NCBI GenBank assembly: GCA_937894935.1
Contig: CALAYC010000184.1
Coordinates: 1 to 20,747 of the forward strand
Source of the DNA: an uncultured Verrucomicrobiota bacterium
Lineage (GTDB): Bacteria; Verrucomicrobiota; Verrucomicrobiia; Limisphaerales; JADLHS01
Length of the DNA stretch: 20,747 nt
Reading direction: 5' to 3'
The translations under genes were made by a program, and so were the position numbers. The notes under the pieces are model-generated. The model was not told the DNA's origin and did no database searches. It saw only the letters and a program-made list of their open reading frames with translations. Below, piece after piece: positions 15,502-20,747 of the stretch (within the stretch, counting starts at the first letter, position 1; the number at the start of each line of letters is the position of its first letter).

Positions 15502-17256
15502 TTAAATTTTGTATTGGTCCACCAACCGTTTCAGCCGCTGGCCCAACTCCTGCAAATTGTGCGCGGCGGCTTCCGTCTGTTTGATTCCGGCGACATTCTG
15601 ATGGCTCGCCTGTTTGATGTTCTCCATCGCCATGGCCACCTGATCCATGCCCACCAGTTGTTGCTGGCTTGAAGCGGCAATTTGCGTCGCCGCCTGCGCC
15701 GCTTCGGTGATGCTGTCGGCCAGCACGCGAATGGAATCGCCTGCTTCCGCGGCCAGTTTGGTGCCGGCTTCAACCGCTTTGCTGCCCTGTTCGGTGGTCA
15801 TTACCGCAGTGCTGGTGGCTTTTTGAATGTCATTCAAAATGCCGCGAATCTGCGCGGTCGCCTGCTTGGATTGTTCGGCGAGGCTCTTGATTTCCTGAGC
15901 CACGACGCCGAAACCTTTGCCATGTTCACCGGCTTTGGCGGCTTCAATCGCGGCGTTGACCGCGAGCAGATTGGATTGTTCAGCCAGGTCATTGACCACC
16001 GCGACGATTTCGCCAATTGATTGGCTCTGTTCGCTCAATTTCACGATACTTTCGGCAATGGACTGCATCTGGCTTTGGATGCGGTGCATTCCTTCGAGGG
16101 AAACTTCCACGGACTTTTTGCCGGCTTGCGCGACTTGCGTGGTGCGTTGCGCGCTTTCCGACACGAATTTGGCTTTCTGGCTGGAAACCTGCGCGGTCTG
16201 TTTGACTTCTTCGACCGTGGTGGTGGTTTCGGTTACGGCAGTGGCGGTTTCGGCGGCCCCGGCGGCAACCTGAGCCGTGGAGGTTGAAATCTGGCTGGCG
16301 GCGGTGGCGAGAACATTCACGCCTTGGGTGATTTCATTCGTCGTGCTGCGCAGGTTTTCCACCATTTTGGCGAAGGCATTGCCCAGAACGTCTTTCTCGG
16401 ATTGCGGGGTGATCGTTACACGCAAATCGCCGGCGGAAATCTGCTGGGCGAGGTTTGCGGTTGCGCGAAGCGATTGCGACATGCGCGCGAAATTCTGCCG
16501 CAACACCCCGACTTCATCGCGCCGCTCGTCTGCCGCGACATTGATCGAGAGATCGCCTTGGGCGATATTCGCGGCGACATCGGACACTTCCCTCAAGGGG
16601 GTTGCAATCGAGCTGTTCAACAGCAATACAATGAAGATGCCGAGCACCGCGGCGACGAGACTGAAAGTGACAAAGGTGCGAACAACGTCTCTGGAGATCG
16701 TTTCGGAAACCGTCACCATATTGAATGCGTTTTTCCGGGCATCCTTTTCAAGGCGCTCCAGGATGTCGCGCAACTTTACGTAGCGCTCCTGCTGAATTCC
16801 CGCCAACAATTCCTGCGCCCGCTGCGTATTGCCCTCCTTAATGGCGGGGATGACCTGCGTTTCGCGCGTCTCGCGATTGGCTTCCTTGGCGGTTTCCAGT
16901 TCCTGAAGTTCGATGGTCAGCGCGGCGTTGGCCTGGTTTCGGTCCTTCAGATTCGTTAAGATCTCGGCGGTCTCGCGGGAGTTGGCGTGAATATCTTTGA
17001 GCCAGTAATCCTGATCCGAGCGATTTGTCGCCAACAGCAGCGTCAAGACACTGGCGCGTCCGTTATTCTCGTTGTTCAACAGGTGCGCAAAATCCAGGGC
17101 GTTCTGAAACTCCTGCTCGAATAACCGTTTCTGGGATTCCCGGATTTTGGCAACGCCGTTGTAAGCGGTCACGGCAACGGCCAACAGCATGGCGAGCATG
17201 ACGCCGAAGGCCAGGGCGAGTTTGACTCGGGTGGAGAGGTTGAGCATGAACTTCAT
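15502..17256 (-). CDS. Methyl-accepting chemotaxis protein (WspA-like transducer)
   Basis: The 584-residue transducer has membrane helix 1 (about 11-31), an all-helical extracytoplasmic region of about 160 residues resembling a four-helix-bundle MCP sensor, membrane helix 2 (about 193-214), a HAMP domain (about 215-267), a second HAMP-like segment (about 268-318, ISAGDLRVTI), and a long signalling hairpin. The hairpin tip (about 416-464) reads EIVAVVNDLAEQSNLLAVN, then AAIEAAKAGEHGKGFGVVA. The C terminus ends RLVDQYKI, without a CheR-tethering pentapeptide, which fits a TPR-type CheR. The start ATG 17256 overlaps the stop of the preceding cheW as ATGA and has AAAGGA 6 to 7 bases ahead, which argues against the longer frame to 17427. 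It should be the only receptor feeding this operon's CheA. Confidence 0.95.
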   Translation of the reverse strand: MKFMLNLSTRVKLALAFGVMLAMLLAVAVTAYNGVAKIRESQKRLFEQEFQNALDFAHLLNNENNGRASVLTLLLATNRSDQDYWLKDIHANSRETAEILTNLKDRNQANAALTIELQELETAKEANRETRETQVIPAIKEGNTQRAQELLAGIQQERYVKLRDILERLEKDARKNAFNMVTVSETISRDVVRTFVTFSLVAAVLGIFIVLLLNSSIATPLREVSDVAANIAQGDLSINVAADERRDEVGVLRQNFARMSQSLRATANLAQQISAGDLRVTITPQSEKDVLGNAFAKMVENLRSTTNEITQGVNVLATAASQISTSTAQVAAGAAETATAVTETTTTVEEVKQTAQVSSQKAKFVSESAQRTTQVAQAGKKSVEVSLEGMHRIQSQMQSIAESIVKLSEQSQSIGEIVAVVNDLAEQSNLLAVNAAIEAAKAGEHGKGFGVVAQEIKSLAEQSKQATAQIRGILNDIQKATSTAVMTTEQGSKAVEAGTKLAAEAGDSIRVLADSITEAAQAATQIAASSQQQLVGMDQVAMAMENIKQASHQNVAGIKQTEAAAHNLQELGQRLKRLVDQYKI

Positions 17257-17879
17257 TGGGATCCTTTTGTAATGGCGGTTTCTTCCTGAATGATGAGTTT
17301 TGGATCGGAGAGCAATTTCACGGCGTCCAGAATGGCGATCCGTTCCACGGTAATGCCGTACAAATATTCTTCTCGCAGACCGGTGAACGTGGCGGGCGGC
17401 GGTTGAATCGCTTCCCGCGCAATCCATCGCGCGCCGGGAACGGCATCGGCCAGAACGCCGAATTCCATCTCCGCATTCCGCAGCACAATCACCTTGTTCA
17501 AATCGGTAATGCCCTTTTCGGGGAGGTCGAAAAATTTCTTGATGTCGATGACCGAGATGATTTCTCCACGCAGATTGATGATGCCGAGTACGAACGGCGG
17601 CGTGCCGGGCAGCGGCGTGAGGTCCCGCAAAGGATAGATTTCACGAATGAAAGACGACTCGATACCGTATCGCTCGCTCGCCAGCACAAACTCGACGATT
17701 TCAAGGTGCGCTTCGGCGAGCTGTTCTTTGGGACGTTCTTTGGCGAGCGCCAGGGCGCGTTCTTTCAGAATCGCTTTTTTCGTTTCCGGCGTGATCGTTA
17801 CGTCGTGTTCCAAGGCAGCGTGGACTGCATCCATGCGGCGACGAACGTCCTCCCAACTCGTTGTGGATGGGTTGTTCAT
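17253..17879 (-). CDS. cheW: CheW coupling protein with N-terminal extension (WspD position)
   Basis: The 208 residues comprise a charged helical extension of about 57 residues (PETKKAILKERALALAKE) and a CheW domain (about 58-195) with VEFVLASERYGIES, IREIYPL, PPFVLGIINLRGEIISVID and FGVLADAV. The CheW fold links the receptor tip to CheA. Its start overlaps the stop of cheR as ATGA, and its own stop overlaps the MCP start as ATGA, so the three genes are probably translationally coupled. With the other CheW at the head of the operon this matches the two-CheW arrangement of Wsp systems (WspB and WspD). The role of the extension is unknown. Confidence 0.93.
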   Translation of the reverse strand: MNNPSTTSWEDVRRRMDAVHAALEHDVTITPETKKAILKERALALAKERPKEQLAEAHLEIVEFVLASERYGIESSFIREIYPLRDLTPLPGTPPFVLGIINLRGEIISVIDIKKFFDLPEKGITDLNKVIVLRNAEMEFGVLADAVPGARWIAREAIQPPPATFTGLREEYLYGITVERIAILDAVKLLSDPKLIIQEETAITKGSQ

Positions 17880-19363
17880 GTGGTCTTCACCTGTCGCATG
17901 GTGGCGCGGATAATTTCAGAAAGTCGCGCGGATGTCAGCCCTTCGGAGCCGGGCAGAACTGTTTCCGCCGGAGACTGTTCCAACAGCGCAAGCGCGTTCT
18001 CGAAATGTCGGTCCGCCTCGTCAAATGCGTCGCGCCGCAACGCCAGATTTCCCAACGCGAAATAAGCGAGCACAAAATCCGGATCGAGATAAAGCGCCCG
18101 CTTCAACGCCGCAACGCTGGCTTCCAGGTTTCCCTGTTCCTGAAGAACAATCGCGCGCAGGTAATGCAATTGCGGGTCCATCTTGTTCGCGGCAATCGCC
18201 CGGTCGCACCAGTCGAGCGACTCGTTGAGTTTTCCCTGATTGGCAAAAGCGCGCGCGAGGAGCGCGGCGGTTTTCGCGTCGGCCAGAATGACGGGATCCG
18301 CTCCGAACAGTTTCTCAACCGCTTCAGCGTAACTTCCGCTTTCGTACAATTCCGTGGCTTCCTCGTAGAGCGATGGCTGGCGTCGCGTGGCCGGCTCGTG
18401 CGGCGGATTGACCGGGGGCGGAGCACTGAACTCTGTTGCGACGCGCGCCGACGGAGTGGATGGAACCGATGAAATCGTCTGGCGCGGGAAAGAAAATTCC
18501 GGCGCTTCGATTTTGCGGTTGGTCTTTTTGTAAAAGGTGAAGCCGTCGAAATTGATGGCGGCAAACTGACGATACAAAACCGACGACGTTTCCGTCCCGC
18601 TGACAATCAATACGCCGTCGTCCGCCAAAGCGCTGTGAAAACGGTCGATTACTTTTTGCGCCTGTTCCTCGGAGAAATACATCAACACGTTCCGGCAGAA
18701 AATCAGGTCCATCGCGTTAGTGTTGTTTTGCAGCGAAGGATAATCGTCATCCGCGAGATTCAAATACGCGAAGGTCACCATCTCCTTGAACTGCGGCAGA
18801 ATCTCGTAACTGTTGCGATGGGATTTTTTGAAGCAGTCCCGTTTTACCCAGGCCGGGGTGTCGCGAAACGACCATTCGTTGTAAATGCCGCGCGCGGCTT
18901 TCCGGAGAAAACGCGGGTTGATGTCGCTGGCGAGGATGGTGATGTTCCAACGTTTCCAATCGGGAATCGTTTTGCTCAGAACCATCGCGATGGAATACGG
19001 CTCTTCGCCCGAACAACAGCCGGCGCTCCAGATGCGCAACCGTTGCGCCGCCCCCTGCCGTTTGTCGCGCCACTTAGCAACGACGCGTTCGGCCAGAATT
19101 TCGAAGATCTGTTTTTCCCGGAAAAAATACGTTTCGCCGACGGTCAGATAACTGGCGAGCCGCTCCATCTCGGCCCGCGTCAAATCCGTGGCCAGCAGCC
19201 ATTGAACCCAATCCACCGCATTCTCAAAACCGAACTCGGCGGCAAGCGGGTTCAGATTCCGTTTCAGGTCGCGCCATTTTTCCGGCGGAAAATGAAGTCC
19301 GATTCGGGCCGTGATGAACTCACTCAAGCGCGTCAGCAAAGATTCTGGAACTTGTTCCGCCAT
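17876..19363 (-). CDS. cheR: CheR methyltransferase with C-terminal TPR domain (WspC-like)
   Basis: The 495 residues hold a small N-terminal helical CheR domain (about 8-75), then an S-adenosylmethionine-dependent methyltransferase domain (about 76-280). The latter shows TVGETYFFRE, the SAM-binding WSAGCCSGEEPYSIA (112-126), ASDINP (145-150) and FCRNVLMYF (222-230). A Pro/Ser-rich linker (about 285-340) leads to about three TPR-like helical repeats (345-455: YEEATELYESGSYAEAVE, AAIVLQEQ-like pairs, VLAYFALGNLALRR). It should methylate glutamates of the MCP. TPR-bearing CheR proteins such as WspC and FrzF use the repeats for protein contacts rather than a pentapeptide tether. The start at 19363 lies 5 bases after the first cheW, with GGAG about 11 bases ahead. 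Confidence 0.94.
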   Translation of the reverse strand: MAEQVPESLLTRLSEFITARIGLHFPPEKWRDLKRNLNPLAAEFGFENAVDWVQWLLATDLTRAEMERLASYLTVGETYFFREKQIFEILAERVVAKWRDKRQGAAQRLRIWSAGCCSGEEPYSIAMVLSKTIPDWKRWNITILASDINPRFLRKAARGIYNEWSFRDTPAWVKRDCFKKSHRNSYEILPQFKEMVTFAYLNLADDDYPSLQNNTNAMDLIFCRNVLMYFSEEQAQKVIDRFHSALADDGVLIVSGTETSSVLYRQFAAINFDGFTFYKKTNRKIEAPEFSFPRQTISSVPSTPSARVATEFSAPPPVNPPHEPATRRQPSLYEEATELYESGSYAEAVEKLFGADPVILADAKTAALLARAFANQGKLNESLDWCDRAIAANKMDPQLHYLRAIVLQEQGNLEASVAALKRALYLDPDFVLAYFALGNLALRRDAFDEADRHFENALALLEQSPAETVLPGSEGLTSARLSEIIRATMRQVKTT

Positions 19364-19368
19364 CGCGA

Positions 19369-19827
19369 TTATATCTCCGCCAACGCCTCCTGCATCATCC
19401 GCTCCTCCTCAAGCGAAAGAAATTTTTCCAGGTCATGAATCAAAATCATTCCGTCCGGCAGTTTCGCCACGCCTTCGACGTATTCCATTCCCGGAAGAAT
19501 TTTTTCCGCCGCGACAATGGCTTCCGGGGAATAGGTGATGACATCGCTGACGGAATCGGCAATCAACGTCACGCGCCGTTTGCTCGTGCGGCAGACGATG
19601 AAGTGATCGGTCAGCGCCAGGTCGCGTTCCGGCAGATTGAAACGCTTGCGGATGTTGACCACCGGAACAATTTCACCGTGGACGTTGATAATTCCCAGCA
19701 CGATGGACGGAGCTTTGGGAAGCGCGGCGATTTCAATCGCATGAACCACCCGTTCCACGCAACCGAGCTGCAATGCGTAGCGGTGTTCGGCAATTTTGAA
19801 GATTACAAACAGATTTGCGTCCGCCAC
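19369..19827 (-). CDS. cheW: CheW coupling protein, first gene of the operon (WspB position)
   Basis: The 152 residues form a single CheW domain: LFVIFKIAEHRYALQL, VERVVHAIEIAALPKAP, VLGIINVHGEIVPVVNIRKRF, RRVTLIADSV and PDGMILIHDLEKFLS. It couples the MCP to CheA. The length is normal for CheW. The start codon is GTG (minus strand, 19827); no ATG in frame lies near, and the domain begins at once, so GTG is likely right. No clear ribosome site precedes it. As the most upstream gene of seven on the strand, its leader (19828-19987) should carry the operon promoter. Confidence 0.92.
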   Translation of the reverse strand: MADANLFVIFKIAEHRYALQLGCVERVVHAIEIAALPKAPSIVLGIINVHGEIVPVVNIRKRFNLPERDLALTDHFIVCRTSKRRVTLIADSVSDVITYSPEAIVAAEKILPGMEYVEGVAKLPDGMILIHDLEKFLSLEEERMMQEALAEI

Positions 19828-19987
19828 GTTACGATCAATTCATACAAACCGGGATCTGGTCCGCGTTTGCTATTTCGGCGAATTTTCTGTTTTTAACACA
19901 AATCCGGTCGCCTATTAGCTGCTGGATGGAACGAATTTAGAGCAGTTAACAAGTTTGATACAAACTGAAATTTTTAAAACTCCTTAG
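19828..19987 (-). promoter_or_regulatory. Leader region of the chemosensory operon
   Basis: These 160 bases between the first cheW start and the macrodomain remnant are more AT-rich than the flanking genes (runs near 19885-19900 and 19925-19985). They must contain the operon promoter unless transcription enters from further right. A TAAATT box preceded by TTGTAT at 18 bases is visible on the minus strand but is a weak sigma70 match, so no precise promoter is assigned. Confidence 0.3.
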
Positions 19988-20395
19988 AAAAGTGACGCTG
20001 GCGCGAACAGATTTTTTGCTGAATGCCGGACGCTGGGCGGATGTCCCACCGGCCAGGCCAGAATGACGCGCGGCTCTCGGCTTCCTGCGAAGTTTGTGAT
20101 TCACACCGTCGGACCGGTGTGGAACGGCGGCAACCGTGGCGAACCGGAATTGTTGGCGTCCTGCTATCGCTCCTGCTTCGCGCTGACGAAGGAGCATGGC
20201 ATCAGAACGATTGCTTTCCCCGCCATCAGTTGCGGCGTCTATGGCTATCCGGTTCGCGACGCGGCCCACATCGCCGTACGCGAAACGCGCGTCGCCCTCA
20301 GAGAATCGAAGGAAATCGAACGGGTCATCTTTGCATGCTTCACCGATGACGTGTTTGCGGCCTACGAAGAAGCCTTGGGCAAACCGACGACCTGA
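19988..20395 (+). pseudogene. 5'-truncated macrodomain (ADP-ribose-processing) gene remnant
   Basis: The frame encodes the C-terminal two-thirds of a macrodomain: AECRTLGGCPTGQARMTRG from 20018, FVIHTVGPVWNGG, GEPELLASCYRSCF, TIAFPAISCGVYGYP (the second ADP-ribose-binding loop) and VIFACFTDDVFAAYEEAL. Family members (O-acetyl-ADP-ribose deacetylase type) begin about 55-60 residues earlier with the GDIT...VNAAN...GGGGVD region, which binds ADP-ribose and holds catalytic residues. Here a TAG at 19985 closes the frame, and the 10 residues after it do not match the family. The only ATG in frame (20063) would give 110 residues lacking the N-terminal fold. It is therefore very probably inactive. 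The truncation sits beside a tRNA fragment, suggesting loss during recombination. A start supplied by an unrelated short leader cannot be excluded. Confidence 0.72.
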
Positions 20396-20476
20396 ACCCC
20401 GTTCTCATCCTCGGAGATAACGACGACTGGATGGCACGATTTCAGAAATGAAAGGAAAGCGAGCGGATTCTGATAT

Positions 20477-20505
20477 TGGAGCGGGTGAAGGGAATCGAAC
20501 CCTCG
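20477..20505 (-). other. 3'-terminal fragment of a tRNA-Gly gene (candidate attachment-site remnant)
   Basis: On the minus strand this segment contains a T-arm (GAGGG, loop TTCGATT, CCCTT), the acceptor 3' strand CACCCGC, discriminator T and encoded CCA. That acceptor with U73 is typical of glycine tRNAs starting GCGGGTG. No matching 5' half, D-arm or anticodon arm is found next to it: the bases at 20506-20535 do not fold into an anticodon arm with a U33. Integrases often target tRNA 3' ends and leave such a copy at the far element border, so this is probably an att remnant. A translated frame across it (GEGNRTLVSQ) is a well-known artefact. Confidence 0.7.
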
Positions 20506-20593
20506 TTTCACAAAGCCTTCGTAACCTTCCGATATTAGGCACCTTAAGTAGTGTCGGGGTATTCTCTCAAAAGTTCAGGCTTCCAATGGAGTG

Positions 20594-20660
20594 TTCGCAC
20601 TGGCGCCCGCGTTCCCCTGGGCAAATCATTGGATACGGTCGGGCGGCTCCCCAGTGCGAA
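20594..20660. repeat. Inverted repeat spanning the alpha/beta-hydrolase stop codon
   Basis: TTCGCACTGG (20594-20603) and CCAGTGCGAA (20651-20660) are perfect 10-base inverted arms. Inside them CGCCCG (20604-20609) faces CGGGCG (20640-20645), so the whole can fold into a long bulged hairpin. The hydrolase stop codon (20626-20628) lies in the loop. It may be a terminator-like structure or part of a small mobile repeat. Confidence 0.45.
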
Positions 20661-20747
20661 TTCTCTCGACCAATTTACGAACGGTTTCGACCACGAGTTC
20701 CGGTTCTTTAAGGATGACGTTATGCCCGCTGTTTGTCGTAACGAGAT
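20626..20747 (-). CDS. Alpha/beta-hydrolase, C-terminal fragment (start outside window)
   Basis: A minus-strand frame enters from the right edge and ends at TGA 20628-20626, giving 39 residues. NSGHNVILKEPELVVETV matches the usual end of alpha/beta-hydrolases, where the catalytic histidine lies in an SGH or GH motif, followed by a helix with the phrase KPELV and the last amphipathic helix (RKLVERIR). It is too short for a substrate call. The tail TGEPPDRIQ overlaps the inverted repeat. Codons fit the frame, and no competing frame gives a recognisable protein. Confidence 0.6.
   Translation of the reverse strand, partial: LVTTNSGHNVILKEPELVVETVRKLVERIRTGEPPDRIQ

Noticed and set aside
17257..17427. 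A 57-residue N-terminal extension of the MCP
   Set aside because: It lies in the cheW coding region and is Arg/His-rich. The ATG at 17256 has a ribosome site and leads straight into the first membrane helix.
20477..20550. A complete tRNA gene on the minus strand
   Set aside because: Only the T-arm and acceptor 3' strand are present. The sequence further on cannot form an anticodon arm with U33, and there is no matching 5' acceptor.
20448..20711. An 87-codon frame containing GEGNRTLVSQ
   Set aside because: This phrase is the usual artefact of translating the complement of a tRNA 3' end. The region is better explained by a tRNA-Gly fragment and an opposite-strand hydrolase tail.
1..20747. CRISPR arrays, insertion sequences or transposase genes
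   Set aside because: No regularly spaced repeats with unique spacers and no transposase or integrase motifs were seen on either strand.

Overview
The window reads like a chromosomal segment of a Verrucomicrobiota bacterium, probably a Pedosphaera/Limisphaera-type soil or freshwater lineage. The clues are the secreted lamin-tail protein with DxDxDG repeats, the very large PA14-bearing sensor kinase, the malectin-like lipoprotein, the scarcity of Shine-Dalgarno sites and the moderately high GC. The assignment is inferred from gene style, since no rRNA or marker gene is present.

Region 1 (1-3166) holds the C-terminal part of a secreted lamin-tail-domain protein, a secreted SGNH/GDSL esterase 13 bases behind it, and a convergent short-chain dehydrogenase. 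Region 2 (3296-10661) looks like a sugar-use locus with its own sensor. A malectin-like lipoprotein is divergent from a cytoplasmic GH43 glycosidase and a GPH-type sugar:cation symporter. These are followed on the minus strand by a 1057-residue sensor kinase and a NarL/LuxR-type response regulator. A 12-base motif occurs twice in the divergent promoter region and once between kinase and regulator, and its core recurs in a palindrome upstream of the kinase. This is a candidate regulon signature.

Region 3 (10806-19827, all minus strand) is a compact seven-gene chemosensory operon: cheW, cheR with TPRs, a second cheW, a methyl-accepting chemotaxis protein (MCP), a CheA-receiver hybrid, cheB, and a receiver-histidine kinase. 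No flagellar or stand-alone cheY gene is visible. The part list matches the Wsp surface-sensing system closely, but the last gene, where Wsp has a receiver-GGDEF diguanylate cyclase, encodes a receiver-HisKA-HATPase protein. The output is therefore probably a further phosphorelay. CheB also has isoleucine where its receiver domain should carry the conserved lysine.

Region 4 (19828-20747) looks like a recombination scar. It has a 5'-truncated macrodomain gene, a 29-base 3' fragment of a tRNA-Gly gene (typical of an integration site), a long inverted repeat, and the C-terminal end of an alpha/beta-hydrolase that runs off the window.
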